Shown: positions 33,143 to 45,825, counted from the first letter of the stretch. The stretch is 64,000 nt of DNA from Undaria pinnatifida (GCA_012845835.1 JABAKD010000017.1:3037001-3101000), one strand, 5' to 3'. Program-made: numbers and translations. Notes: generated from the sequence alone by a model not told the origin.

Positions 33143-33290
33143 TGATCGGGTTGCGCGAACGAATGCCTTCGAATTCATGTTTCGTGCGTGAAGGTGAGAT
33201 ATCGAGGCCCTCGTGTTAGGAGCTCAAAAAATTCTTAGGATCTGCTGCACCCCTCACCGTGTGATGCCTCTGCCACAGGAGACAATTGAG
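33143..33290 (-). mobile_element. Family B fragment
   Basis: 'gcgaacgaatgccttcgaat', 'gtgagatatcgagg' and the right end tgcacccctcaccgtgtgat match family B at 2081-2198. The other terminus is missing. Confidence 0.55.
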
Positions 33291-33317
33291 TCAAGGCACC
33301 CCGCCGTAAGCGGGAGG

Positions 33318-33632
33318 ACGCACGGGCCACGGTAGGTGGGAGCACCTCTAGGACGTCTTCTTGTTGCTGTCTCCGACGCATGGTTCGATAGCTCTTTTCG
33401 GCCAACTTGATTTCTGGATGACGGGGCTCCTTAATGCCAAGCTGTCGAGATATGTCCTTTTTCTTTTTCGCAATGTATTGTTTGGTATAATACCTAGAGG
33501 ATACGGGTTTGCTCGTCGGGTTGCACTTTTAATTTATTCTCCAAAATCAGTTGTTTTGGGTGATCTATTCGATACAGAGCTACTCAAGTGAGTCGCCTCA
33601 GAAAGACGCTGGCACACCACTACACCGCAGCA
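33318..33632 (-). mobile_element. Family C copy in inverse orientation
   Basis: Starts ccacggtaggtgggagcacc, contains tgacggggctccttaatgcc (the complement of the family's 'ttaaggagccccgtca'), and ends cactacaccgcagcatgc. A second, degraded C-like stretch follows at about 33700-33880, ending gtgcacctctatcatact. Confidence 0.55.
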
Positions 33633-33974
33633 TGCATGTGTTAAGAGGTAGTTTTTTTACTTGGCCCGAACAACTTTCTGGGCATGACAGGGGCTAGCTA
33701 GTGGACCCAGTAAAAGCGTCGAAATGTCATTTGTTGTGTTGCAAAAAGCGATTAGTTCATCTGGGCTTAAGCTTCGGTTCGCTCCAAAAAACAAACAAAC
33801 GCTTTTGGGTGAGGTATAAAGCTGCTCAAGCAGCCACCCTCAGCAGGAAAACATGGTGCACCTCTATCATACTATATATAGTATGGGTCCTATCGGCGTC
33901 ACTTTCGAGAGTGACGCTCTCTGTTAACCTGGGCCACCTGCACTATCTGCAGTTTTGGTGGAAGTTCTTGAAAG

Positions 33975-34510
33975 CTCCCATGGAAGCTTCCATGGGCGCT
34001 TCCGTGGAAGCTTCCGTGGAAGTAACTTCCACGGAAGTTTTTCGTGGAAGCTTCCACGGTCATTACTTCCACGGAAGCTTCCGTGAAAGCTTCCACGGAA
34101 TTTTCTTCCACAGAAACTTCCACGGGAGGTTTCTGTGGAAGTAAATTTTTATTCCGCGACTTTCACGGAAGCTTTCACGGAAGCTTTCACGGAAGCTTTC
34201 GTGGAAGTAAATTTGCTTCCACGGCAGCTTCCACGGAAGGTCTCACGGAAGCTTTCGCGGAAATATATTTGCTTCCTCGGAAGCTTTGACGGAAGATTTT
34301 CACGGAAGATTGCAAGGAAGATTGCACGGAAGCTTTTGTGGAAGTAAATTTTCTTCCACGGAAGCTTCCGCAAAATGTTCCGTGGAAGTAGATAATAAAT
34401 TAAAAATAATAGAGAATAATTATCTTCCACGGAAGCTTTCAAAACAAAACCTCATGGAAGCTTCCGCGATAACTTTCGTGAAAGAAATTACTGCCACGAA
34501 AGCTTCCGTG
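33975..34510. repeat. Palindrome-rich satellite based on GGAAGCTTCC
   Basis: Dozens of overlapping GGAAGCTTCC, TTCCACGGAAG and TTTCACGGAAGC units in both orientations. The stretch is open in several frames on both strands because of its simple composition, not because it codes. HindIII-type AAGCTT cores recur every 12-30 bp. It should form strong hairpins in single-stranded form. Confidence 0.85.
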
Positions 34511-34552
34511 AAAGCTTCCGGCATATGGTTGGCATACTGTTTAAATTTTTTA

Positions 34553-34571
34553 TATCCTAACCCTAACCCCA
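34553..34571 (-). repeat. Short interstitial telomere-like (CCCTAA) run
   Basis: cctaaccctaacccc reads as TTAGGG repeats on the minus strand; it faces the run at 35381 in inverse orientation. Confidence 0.6.
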
Positions 34572-34639
34572 CCCCAATAAAACGCAACAACCAATGTACG
34601 GTGAACCAAGTAGTGCAGGAGACCGGTGAGTTTGCGACC

Positions 34640-34940
34640 TTGAGGATTTCGGGATGGGTAAGGGCGACGTCGCGGTTGAGTGCATCAGTGCTAGATTGAT
34701 GAAGGTTCGCATCCAACTCAAAGGGAAATCTAACGGTGTGTCTTTATTTTAGGCTATGCTCCAACTCTCGAAAAGAACACCAGCAAAAAAGATTTTACTT
34801 TTGGAGTTCACTTGACGAAGTGGTCAAGGGGGTACCCAGAAGGAACCACCTTCTTGTCCTGATGGACGCAAATGCGACAAGAAAAGAGAGGAAGCAAGAA
34901 AATGAAAAGAGAAAAAAACGTCATACTAGCAAACCCTAGG
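34640..34940 (+). pseudogene. LINE endonuclease (EEP/APE-like) fragment
   Basis: Reading fragments on the plus strand: RLMKVRIQLKGKSNGVSLF, stop (TAG at ~34752), GYAPTLEKNTSKKDF, then after a one-base shift FWSSLDEVVKGV and RRNHLLVLMDANATRKERK. The order 'KGxxxGV - GYAP - FW - LDEV - VLMDANA' is that of the apurinic endonuclease-like domain of non-LTR retrotransposons. One stop and at least one frameshift make it a relic; no reverse transcriptase follows. Confidence 0.7.
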
Positions 34941-35380
34941 AACTGACTATTAATAGGGCATTGGGCTCATAGAGGGCATCAAGTACATTATTGGCACTGA
35001 CTGGGGAGATAGCGCAACAAGGCGAAGAAGTCAGGGCGGCCTTACGCTAACTTGTGACGGCCATTGGAAGGCCCACAAACTTCAAGACGATGTTGGCCAG
35101 ACCCAGACCTCAGCCTCTTGGGCAGGACACCCCCCGTCACCCCCCCCCGCCCCCCCCCCGGCCGTTTAGAGATGCCGACGGTGGATCAGAAGACCTAACA
35201 ATGTGGTGTGGCCGCCCGGATCTTGGACGGTAGTTTTTTCGCTCTCTCTCATCTCATTGGCCGAGGGCTATGTGGTGGTCCGCAGATCGGAATAATAAAT
35301 AATTTTCCATAAGCGGCGCAACCACGTTTCTCGCCCATTTTTGGCCCGTTTCTGGGTCCGGGCTGGGGTCAGAAGAGTCA

Positions 35381-35410
35381 GGGTTAGGGTTAGGGTTAGG
35401 GCTAGGGCTA
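35381..35410 (+). repeat. Interstitial telomere-like (TTAGGG) run
   Basis: Three TTAGGG units followed by two GCTAGGG variants. Too short for a chromosome end; it may be a healed break or chance expansion. Confidence 0.75.
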
Positions 35411-35499
35411 AGGGGTGGGTTGGGTCTACACCCCCGACCAGGAAGTGTTTTCTTCTCGCAAACGCGAACTGCCCACCGGCTCAAAGATTAGGGCGGCCA

Positions 35500-36900
35500 A
35501 AACTCGTTAGGTGAGCTCCGGTAGATGGTAGACTCTAGCGGTACTCAGAGCAACGCAGGAAAATAAATAATTGCTTGGAAAATCCTTTGGTTGTTGCAAG
35601 ACGAGAGTCAAAAAGCCAGAGAGCACAGTAGTAGTAAAAAATTGACGGCGTACCAATATTGTTGTTGTTTTCAATATGTAGTCTAGACCGCCAGCTAGAT
35701 GTGATATGTAGACTATATGTATTAAAGATGTTTTCATATAGGCAGCATAAACTTGATGTTCTCTACATTTTCGTCCACATAAGGTAACTAGTAGATGGGC
35801 GCGGGGAAGATGCGACTTGTGCAACTTTTATCTTTCAACGCTGCTGCTTCCACGTGACCGTGACAAAGCAGCTGCTTGGCTCATTCGTCTAGAAGCACCC
35901 AACCAACACCCCGCACATGTCTAAGGATACTACTCTTGATGGCTGCAACGGCTACCGGGGAGATTATGGAGAGTCCATTTTTCGCAAACACTGCAGTCGA
36001 GAAGGTGCGGTTCCAATCCAGTTCCTACGGCGAGCTAGATTGAGCTCCGTACATATAATAAGGTGCATCTGTGACGTGGAGCGGGGTGCCATAGACAATG
36101 GCCTGATAGTTCAACGATATTTTTCCGACGACGTAACTGCCCCTCCACGTTTTTACCAGAGCACACAACCCATTTTTTTCAGTCGTGTTTCCGGTACGTT
36201 ATCCCAATTCGCTTCTAAAAGCTCCCCCCGGAAACGAACACGGCTTATTGATGACGGGAGTAGCCCGCACGAAGACGTTCGTTTTTCATATGCTGGTTTT
36301 TGCTGGTACGATCAGCGACAGCCGTAGAGAACGCCGACGATTGTGGCAGCTATAACGTTCCCTGCTGTTCAAACAGCAGCACACTTATTCTTTCTACGCA
36401 GCAGCCACCGAAACTACCAGGTAGGGCGTCTGTTGTCGTTTTATGCCATGTTCTAGCCAGCTCGGTCGCTGTTCCGGTCTCTGTCAAACTGATCTATATT
36501 TTTTAGCAGAACAGGATTTCCTTTTGATACAGTACAACACAAATCACTCACAGCTGAACACCAGCGGTTTCGTGCCGTTACCCAACAAACCCAGTCGGAC
36601 GTGGTTTGGTTTATTTTTCATGTCCTAGACAACTCGCGTGTGCTCTGTTTTACATCTCCCGAAGATCATTTCACCGTATTTCATCTTTCTCTGTTCAGCT
36701 TTACGTACTCTATTTTCCATGTCTAAAGCATTATTTGCAGAAACAAGATCGTGTCAGAGTGTATCCTCCTATTTCTGCTCAGCCTGCGTACACTATGTTC
36801 TAGATCTTCCAAAGATAATTTCACTGCCCCTTCCCGTTGGCCGGTACTTTCTCTCAAACGGTGTTGTGCAACTCAGCTCTGACATTCCATGTCACAGTGG
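35500..36900. other. No gene recognised; diverged ~150-bp duplication
   Basis: A 136-codon plus frame at 35917-36327 has no recognisable motif. 'acatctcccgaagatcatttcac' (about 36650) and 'agatcttccaaagataatttcac' (about 36803) mark a diverged direct repeat of roughly 150 bp. Confidence 0.35.
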
Positions 36901-36926
36901 ACGTTATAGAGTCAACGGTGTTTTGG

Positions 36927-37518
36927 CTAGATGGGCAATCGATCCGTCGCTTCCGACGAGGTCTGCCTTATTTCTGCCCTAACATCATCCACTGCTGCTG
37001 ACTGCTTGGGTGTAAATTCCGCTAGACATGCCTCGTTCTCTCTTTCGAGTCTAGACTTCGCACGACTAAGGCTGCGCCGGCATTCGTCTTCTTGCTCTTC
37101 GAGCTTCTCTAGATAATAATTTTTCCACGCCCCCCGTTCGCGGTCAACCTCCTTGGCCTGCACGTTACTGTCGAGACGTTTTGAAGCTGAGACCATCTGA
37201 TCTAAACTTGGGGCGGCAGCTTCGGCCCATTCCATGCGCTGGTGAGAAGCCGAAAGAATAAAGTGCTTCCATCAAGTCCTCGTGTTCCCTTCTTTCTATG
37301 ACATTCCACACAAACGTTCCAAATGACTTATCGGAGTAGTCTTCGACGCCTTGCTTGATGGTCCAGTTGGCGATCTCCGCCGCTGCCTCTAATCTGCAGT
37401 TTTCTTCAAAGAAAGGAAACCTGTCGTACAAGTGTGTTCACCGTTCTTGTCTCGTAGCTATACTGTCGTCCGAAATGTCCCCGGTGTGAGCCTCCTCGCG
37501 TTCGTGGTTGTCGGACAT
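36927..37518 (-). pseudogene. Unknown coiled-coil ORF, broken by one TGA and one frameshift
   Basis: From ATG at 37518 the minus strand reads MSDNHEREEAHTGDISDDSI and on, a TGA at 37440-37438, then in the same frame LYDRFPFFEENCRLEAAAEI, WTIKQGVEDYSDKSFGTFVW, EALYSFGFSPAH. Near 37235 the frame shifts to EWAEAAAPSLDQMVSASKRL and a charged coiled-coil tail (KLEEQEDECRRSLSRAKSRL) with a stop near 36927. The amino-acid composition and consistent strand suggest a real former gene of ~195 residues. I do not recognise the family. It lies downstream of the copia polymerase and could be an unrelated host gene or a retroelement gag. Confidence 0.45.
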
Positions 37519-37785
37519 GGTGTAGATGTTGCTATATTAATGTATGATGATGATGTGTGGCTTCATCCAAATGGCTCCTTCTGATTTCGATCCATCTATC
37601 CATCTAGCTGTCGAATCCCTGCATTTGTGTAATATTTGTACAATACGCATTTTGTCGTCATAACTTGGTCTCCTTTCAGATCGATCTTGGATTACTGTTC
37701 TCTTTGTTGTTTTTTGACACGTACTCGCTGTCGTCGTCGTGAAATGTTCTTCCTTCGGGTCGATCTTGGGTTGCTCTTTTCCTCC

Positions 37786-39630
37786 TTAGATATCATTTCT
37801 TGTTGTGTATACCTCGATAAGGTTCAATAGATGCCGATGGGTGTTCTTCGTGAGGAACTTAGTCCCAACGTCTGCCAGTTGTTTCTGTGTTGCCACGTGG
37901 TGGATGGGGATTTTCCCGTCCTTGACTAGCTCCTTCAAGTGGAAGAAGCTCAGAGCGACGTGTTTTGTGCGCGAGCTGTAGTTGCTGTTTCCTGAAATGT
38001 GTAGAGCCCCGGTGTTGTCGCCAAAGAGCGGCACACCTGCAAACAACTTTCCAAATCCCAGCTCGGTCATCATGTTAGATAGATACACCGCCTCCTTGCT
38101 CGCGTGTGCAATTGAGATGAGTTGCGCCTCCAAAGCCGACTGCGTCGTCACGTTCAGGAGCGCAGTCTTGGAGCTCAGTGGTCCTCCGGCCAGCATGAAC
38201 AAGTAGCTGGAGGTTGACTTTCCGTTGTCAGGGTTTTTTTTTGTTTCCCAGCTCGCACCGCAATACCCCGTCAATTTGAAACACACTGTCTTGTACCAGG
38301 TACGTGATAACCAGGCCCACATCTGCCTTTAGGTAGCGGAGAAAATGCTTTTGCTGCTGTCATGTGGAGTTTGAACGATTTGCTCATGGCTCGGGCCAGT
38401 TGGTTGACGGTGTAGGTGATGTCGTAGCGCGTGCATTGGCTCAAGAACATCAGAGACCCCGTGATGGCCTGGTAAAGTTCGATGCCCGTAGAGTCTAGCA
38501 GCATAGTGTCCGACTGCTTGAGAAATGACTCTGCTCCTGCCCCCGTCGTGTGCACTGGGTTGTATTCTGCCATGCCGAATCGTGCCAGAACTGATCTGGC
38601 GTAGTGCTCGTGGCTAATGTTCAGAGTCTCAGCCTCTCTGTCTCTGGTAAGTTGCATGCCTAGCATCAGCGAGACGTCTCCCATGTCGGTCATGGCGAAT
38701 CGGCCCATCAGCTGGCTTTTAAGGTCCTTCAGCAGCGGCGTGTATCCTCCAAGAAGGAAGTCGTCTACGTACATGGCCAGAATGATGATGTTGTCGTCTG
38801 TACCGTAGAAGATGTAGACACATGGATCAGACGCAGTCGATGTGAACCCCATGCCCCTCAGTGAATCGTCGATGGTGTTGAACCAGTTGCCAAGGCTTTG
38901 ACGAAGTCCGTACAGGCTCTTCTTGGGTTTCATCACCTTGGAATGTCTAGTTGTAGCGTCGAGTGATTCGTAGCCTGGAGGAGTCTTCACGTACACCTTC
39001 TCCTGTACCGGCGTTTAGAAACGCCGTCTGTACATCAAGCTGGAGTACTTCCCAGTCTTCACTCGCAGCTATAGTTGGTGCCATGCAGATGCTCTGGATG
39101 CGGCATACTGGTAGATATGTCCAGCCGCAGTCGATTCCCGGTACTTGTCCCCAGCTCCGAACCACAACTCTACCTTTCAGCGTGTGATCGGCTTTGGTCC
39201 CGATCACCTTGTGCTCCGGTGGTACTGAGTCTGGAGATACCAGGTTAAAGACTCCGTGTTTCTGGAGGCTGTCCATCTCCTTGTTTGTGGCTTCTGTCCA
39301 CTTGGTCACTTGTGGCGACTCCATCGCCTCCTTGAATGTGTTCAGGATCGTAATGACTTCCCCGTCCGAACTGTGCTCGGAGACGGGGTTTCCAGTATCT
39401 AGGGCGTGGTCAAGGTATGCTTCCATCCTGCGTTCTTGTGCTCCATCTGACCTGTGTTCGGTCTCAGCCACCAGCGCGTATTCCATCGCGTTTTGTCTCT
39501 CGTGCGCTACCTCTGCGTTAATTGCCATGGGGCTAGTGATCAATCCCAGTTTACGCAGTTCTCGCTGCTGGTGAAGGTATAGTCCTTCGTGTGAGACCGG
39601 AGTTACGGCACCACTTGCGCGTGTGTCCAT
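37786..39630 (-). pseudogene. Ty1/copia retrotransposon polymerase (reverse transcriptase-RNase H), decayed
   Basis: Three minus-strand frames overlap end to end. 39630-38947 holds the RT start (KWTEATNKEMDSLQKHGVFN, then GIDCGWTYLPVCR, LQLDVQTAFLN). 38996-38271 holds the RT core (KKSLYGLRQSLGNWF, MYVDDFLLGG with the catalytic YVDD, GSLMFLSQCTRYDI). 38322-37786 holds RNase H (GKSTSSYLFMLAGGPLSS, ALEAQLISIAHASKEAVYL, NSNYSSRTKHVALSFFHLKE). RNase H has GYCGAS where a catalytic Asp (GYxDAD) is expected. Two frameshifts and this loss indicate a dead copy. No integrase, gag or clear LTR was found upstream. Confidence 0.85.
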
Positions 39631-39659
39631 ACGTGTTGCGCCTCCGAGAACTCGTTCAG

Positions 39660-41280
39660 TCCGAAGTAACGATTACGTCCATCGAACTTGGAGCCCTTGT
39701 GTCAACAGTAACAATTGTGACGATGGTGCTCAGCGACCTTGCAAGCCGTAAGGGGTCGATGGTTCCCAGCGACCGCAGAAACGACGCTTCCATCAGCACC
39801 TACAGTAGACGATCTATGATTGTACCGCGGTTCCAGCAGAAGGCGAGCTTTACCGGCGATTCCATAGTAGTAAGTGTGGCCCGTTCCCGAAGGACACCTC
39901 TGCCTTGCGACCCGTTTGTGCTGTTGTTGTCCCAACCCGGTACCTCCGACAGTCCAAGCAACCAGTGCTGGAATGAGTTTTGCATTTTATTTTCGGCAAT
40001 CAAAAGCACGATCTGAAGAAACCCCGAGAACCGTCCAACCAGCGACCTCGTGCTTAGATGACGAGGCAATCCTCCGTTTTTATCATCGGGCGATCCCTCT
40101 AAGACTTTTTCGTTGTTTTTTGTCTTTCGCAGCTCGACGGGCTAATGCTCGTGGTCCTCCCGTCAAATTCGGCTGTTACACTAGTAGAAGCATGCCGTGT
40201 TTTGCCACTACACGGCTGCCGATCGTTTGTTATTGAGATCTGCTTGACTGTACTCCACCGCAGTATACGAGGGTGTTCTCTCGTACGTACGCACAACCGT
40301 TCTTACTCCAGCAACAGTAAGTAGTGCAACACTAGTGGAAGTCAGTGTCGAACCAGCCTCCTCCCTGTCACGCATTCGACTAAACCAGTAAAAGCAGATG
40401 GCATACGTGTAGCACCCCCCTGTCGATTACAGGTACAAAAGAAGCACTCGTTGATTTCGACTCTGACCAACTCAAAAAAAAGCAGTGCTCTTCACGCACA
40501 AGAAGAAAGCAACAAACTAGACGCTGAATTACTTTACCAAAGCAGAAGCAACTCTAGCTTTCTCAGCCATTGTGCTCGAAGGCGTATCAGGCGGAGTTGT
40601 AGCAGCCGTTTAAAAGAGTGGAACACAATCAAAGCGGACCCTGACGTGCTCCCAAACCAGCTGAACCAGACCTCTTCGAAATGTGCTTGAAAACTGTATC
40701 TCCCACAACTTGAATTTCGTGGCCATATATATAGTTGCAGTGCTCCTAAACGTAGTCGTAGTCGGCGTTACTGGTACACGTAATGTTTTACGGTACGGAC
40801 AATATAAGAGTGTACTTGGCTCACAGCAGTCGTTTTGTTGTTGCCGCGGCGCTAGCAGCAGCTCCGGATGGCAGCGACCGCGCGCGTCCCAACCCTTCGG
40901 TGTTTTGGCAGCAGCTGCTTGTGGTGATTGTCGTGGTAGCTCCGTACTTCGGCATTGGAGTAGTCAGGGTAGCATGTTTTTTCGAACGCTAGACTCTTAT
41001 TTTCGAGAGCCCAGACGGGCTGGGGGGGTACACACTAAAACATGTTGAGAAGTATACCTGGTGTTTGTTTTTCTTGATTGGAACATAAATACCAGCGCTC
41101 CGATCTGTTATTCATTTTGACTGTTGAGAGAGTGTGGCGTCTGGAACTCCGATCCACGTACTCCCCTTGAGTAGTTGTATTATTCTTCGCCGTTGTCAAT
41201 AGACGCTTGCCGAAAGTTACGATGAATCTTGGTCTAGCGGGAGCATCAACTCGGGATTCTGCGCCGTGTTCGTACTTGAG
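39660..41280. other. No gene recognised between copia relic and diverged repeats
   Basis: Scattered short frames on both strands without motifs. No integrase or gag signature on the minus strand upstream of the copia RT. Confidence 0.4.
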
Positions 41281-41299
41281 GCGTTGCACCTCGTGATCC

Positions 41300-42830
41300 G
41301 CAGCCTTGCACTGTATACCGCTGTTCTATGAGATCAGGCCCATTAGGCGAATTAGAGCGTCAGTGACTCGAAATGGCTTGCTGCATTTCTCCAGGCGGTT
41401 TACTGTACAGAGGCAAGCGCATTCAGTTGGGCGTTTTCGACTGGTTTCATCACATCCAGTGGTAAATGCGCTAACGTGGGAAACTTTGACAACGACGCCC
41501 CCAGGGGTACTTTGACCTAATGCACTTCCAAAATAGATACAACATGCTACCACGAGCTAGAACGGCCATCGTAGGATACCGAGACTCCTTGAGGGCTGTC
41601 TACGGCGTCTCCATCCGCCGTGGGTGGAGTAATTTCGTAAGCCATCACTCCTCGCTCAATGTACAGGCGTGTTTCCTTATCGAAAAACCAAATTCGGGGA
41701 CCCATTAGGCTAAAGCGCCTTCGAAAACGAATATGAAGAGCGCTGCCGTCCGTGGTGAGAGCAGCAGCAGGATACTAGACCTGCCGTAGGGTTGGCTACG
41801 GTATCTACTACCATGGTGCGTGGAGCAGCGCCGACGGCCTTCGATGCTTATGCGATGTACAAGCGAGGTCGTCTTCTCAATATCCTTGAAATCTAGGAGC
41901 GATTCTTGGAGGCCCAGTAGGCTCAAGGCGTCGCCGAAGAAAAACAGGAGATATATGAGAAACACGCTACCACTCGCGACGGACACCGCTGAATGCTAGA
42001 CCTGTAGATGTAGATGCTGCACACAACCGTCAAGCAGGAGCGGTACCCTACGGTCGCCGGCATCACTCGAACTGGCGCGCGACATGCGTTGTACTTTGGG
42101 GGGCGATTTACCATAAATGTGCCTTCAAACCATTTTCTGAGATATCAACAACATAGAAAACACAACATCTCACTCTTATATTTGGAGCGGAGAGCAATGG
42201 CCGAAGGAACACGTGAACCCATGGTAGCAGTAGATGCTGTAGGCAACCTTCGGGCAAGCGGCGTACCATACGGTCGCCGGCGTCGCCCGTAGTAGCGTCA
42301 TCACACTCTCAATTTTTGTTTGGGGGGGGGTCAAGGCTTCGGGAGGGGGGATGTTACGACGGTTCTGATATACCCACACTTTTACACTACCGGGTCTGAG
42401 GCATTTGCGCAAGAGTGACTCTATAACTCGCTAACCTTCCCATTGGGGATTCATAAGAAAGATTAAACGGCGCGAAAACCTATGACCGCAGGGAGACTCA
42501 GGAGCCACTGCAATAAACGGCCCCAAAAGGGATCCCCCTATCGTGGCATTGGTCGGGGGGCGTTAACGTAAATGTGCCTCCAAAACATGCCGTGAGCCAT
42601 CAGCATTTCGGAGAAAGCAACCACGCCTGTAGAGAGAGCAGAGAGCGATCCAAAAATCTATGGTATTACTTCCAACATGATTTTATTTCACACAACTTCG
42701 CCTGTATATCGAGCGAGAGGCGAGAGGCAACGGAACTAGCGCACGCACGGTGGCAGTAGATGCCGCAGATAACCCTGAAGGAGTTTGAATATACAATCAT
42801 CGCTGTCGTAGCTCGTGCCAGCATGGGTTA
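41300..42830. repeat. Diverged repeat cluster with ~215-240 bp units
   Basis: 'cccattaggctaaagcgcct' (41700) recurs as 'cccagtaggctcaaggcgtc' (41912). 'taccctacggtcgccggcat' (42043) recurs as 'taccatacggtcgccggcgt' (42267). 'aaatgtgccttcaaaccatt' (42115) recurs as 'aaatgtgcctccaaaacatg' (42570), with co-linear similarity through 'ggtagcagtagatgctgtag' / 'ggcagtagatgccgcagata'. Probably several copies of one more small element family. Exact limits were not resolved. Confidence 0.5.
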
Positions 42831-43415
42831 TGTTTCTCGGGGCGCATGTGGCTAAAGTGCTCCCGAGGACTTCGGGTTACTAAGTCCCCCCGGACGTGCA
42901 TTTACCACTTCTCTTCGTTTTATGTAGAAGGACACCCCAATCAATTATCACGGAACATGGACGCCAGCTATTGATGTAAACAAAGGCCATAGCAGTATCA
43001 CCACAGTAGCTTCACCGCCCAGACATTGGATCAACTCGTTATATGTATTCGGACCGCGACACACCGACCAAACCAATGACACGTTACGTATTTGTCAGTA
43101 GTTCGTTCGTGCGCACTAAAGTACGACTAACGTGTTGTGGCGCGCATACGTTACCACTCACGCCATTAAATCCACCTGGGACCCTTGGTGAACCCGAGCA
43201 GGCCGAGGTGCTTCGTGTGACGGTCAATATACGTTTGCTGCCTTCGTGATAACCCTATAGTCTGAAACCAGTAGTCTATTCGGGAGCTACTGCGTCAATT
43301 TCTCAAACCCAAGAAGCGCCGCCTTATCGCACGCACCAGCGTGTTGGAAACAACCAAGCGTTTGTTGGACACTTGACATATGGCTCAGATGGCTTGCGGG
43401 TATCGTCAGACCTAT

Positions 43416-43494
43416 TTGTTTGATGCAGCATGGTTGAGAGCGTGCCTGGCACCCGGTTTGATGCAGCATGGTTAGAAGCGTGATTGGCACCCGT
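43416..43494 (+). repeat. Two-copy 37-bp direct repeat
   Basis: 'ttgatgcagcatggttgaga' and 'ttgatgcagcatggttagaa', each followed by 'gcgtg..tggcacccg'. Confidence 0.75.
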
Positions 43495-45825
43495 TGCCAC
43501 CAGGTGTGTGCTACACAATTTCTGGATCAATAGAAACCCAAAGCCAACCGTGCACGTGGCCCATGCCATCGCTGTTGGTGCTGCCAACGGATGTTCAAGA
43601 AGACAACCTCAAGTGTGCTAGACGTTGCAGTTCGTGAAAAAGCTATGCCAAAGGGCCTGACCCTTGTGTGACATTTTGTTTTGTTCCTTTTCTCCCTGTT
43701 GTGTGTACGTGGCATCCGTGCAGGAGATGCTACATTGGCAGCATAACTTATTCAAGCGCTAAAAGAGCTGGTCAGATGGTGCATGCTTCTCGCGTTTGGT
43801 GGCCATTGTTCACCCTGTATTACTTGTTTCGGTTCTTCGTGAGTGCCGCTGACATCGAACCTTGCCCGTCTACCACCCAGTATTTTGACATCGCGACGAC
43901 CGGAGACGCGAGAAATTTGGCGAAGGCTCTGAACTGCTTTGGGGGAGGGGAATTTGATGTGCTGTGGTAGGGCACAGTTTTCGTCGACCAAGCGTTCGTG
44001 TTGGCCAACGGGTCGATCGCGTCGTTTGCCGGGGTCGGGTCAGACGCCATCGTCGATGAAGGTGGCCAAACACAGCTCTTCACAGTGCTTAATGCCACAT
44101 TATATGTTTCGGATATAGGACTAAAGAACGGTAACGGGTTGGATGGAAATGTTACACTCGGCGTCGCGGCTGGCGGTGCGATTTCGGCTTCCGGCGTTGC
44201 CCCGGCCGTGTTCGTCAGTGGAACTACCACCTTCAACAACAACATAGGTAATATTGGGAGTGCCGTGAGCGCTTCTGATGGTGCAGTTGCGTCGTGGAAT
44301 GGCACCACTTCGTTCGACGGAAGCATCGCCGAAGGCTCTGGCGGTGCCGTCAGCCTTCAACACGGTTCGAGTATGTCTTGGAGCGGCCAGACCAGTTGCA
44401 CTCGAAACTTTGCCAATTTTGGCAGGGCGTTGGATTCACGTGACGCCAATTTTCGATTTTCGGGAGAATATTGATTTGCAGACAACTGCGCCACTTCAAG
44501 TAGTGCCGCCATCGAAGCAATGTCCTCGCAGGTTGCATGGAGGGGTGTGATGTCGTTTGAAAACAGCACCCTTATTGACGGTCGGATATACGGGGGTACT
44601 CTTGGACTCACCGACTCCGTCCTTTCGGGTCAGGGAAAGACATATTTCAACGGCGGCCGCGGTGGCATGGGACGGGCGGTTAGCGTATTCAGGTCGAATG
44701 CTTCATGAGGAAGGGAAACGGTTTTCAGTGACAACGTCGCAGATGTGTATGGCGGAGCGCTATTAGTCGGGCTTTCATCGCGTGTTTCTCGGACGGGGCA
44801 AACATATTTTCGCAACAACGCCGTTGTTGGCTCTGGCGGTTTGGGCATAGGCGGGGCAATATACATCCTTGATTGCAGCCTATCTTGGAACGGGACAACT
44901 GTGTTCGCCAACAACTCTGCCGCTACTGGGGGCGCCGTGTACCCAGACATCGGCACCACCATAACCTGGGGTGGAACGGCTACCTTTCGTGATAATGCAG
45001 CCGGCGCGAACGGAGGAGCTGTGGCGCTAGTTGACGGCGTGACGGTGGACATACAGGCCGTCGGGACCGAGTTGCTGCTGGTTGGAAACATCGCTGGTAT
45101 CGCCGGGGGCGCAGTATACCAGTCGAGCATCAAGCAAGGCACAAGTTGGAAAGGCGCAACATTCATGTCCAACTCCGCTCTGAATGTTGGGGCTGTGTAC
45201 TCCGTAGACAGCGGAGCCGGGACGGTAGACGCCCGATCGTTTCCCAACGTGTATACCAACTGCCTTTTTCAGGGTAACACTGCTGCGGTGAGCGGCGGGG
45301 CGGTGGATAGCGCAGCCGGCAGAGACGACTTCGTGAACGTCTCATTCAGGAGCTATACTGTAGGAAAATTGGGGGGGGCACTGAGGATGGCGGGCATAAC
45401 GAGTATTACACGCTGCGCCTTTGTCGGTAATGGCGCGGAAGAGGCAGGACCGGCCGTGTCGAACGTTGGCACTATCCTCTTGGTCGACAACTCGTTCGCG
45501 AACAACAACCTGCTCTGTGCTCCTGGCGCGTTCTTGAACTACACCGTCGAGGTAAGTTGCGTCAAAACTGTTCGACTTTGGTGGTGTGCGGTAATGACAA
45601 AAGCGTCGCCTGTAAGGCGGGAGCTTGGCAACTCGTACCTTCCCTCGCTCACGATAACTGTTGGTAGCTTGACGTCTCTGGCCGCAACAATTATGGCCCA
45701 GGATTGGAACTGCGACATTATGTGTTGTCTCAAGCGCGCCTAACGATGGGCTCATCTAAATTGTGTGCTTCGGCAGTACGAGATGGGGTTGTAACTGCCA
45801 AACGCTATACTCCGGAGTATTATAA

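Noticed and set aside
34044-34442. Overlapping ORFs with FHGSFHG-type or EAFTEAF-type repeats on both strands
   Set aside because: The GGAAGCTTCC satellite is open on both strands by composition.
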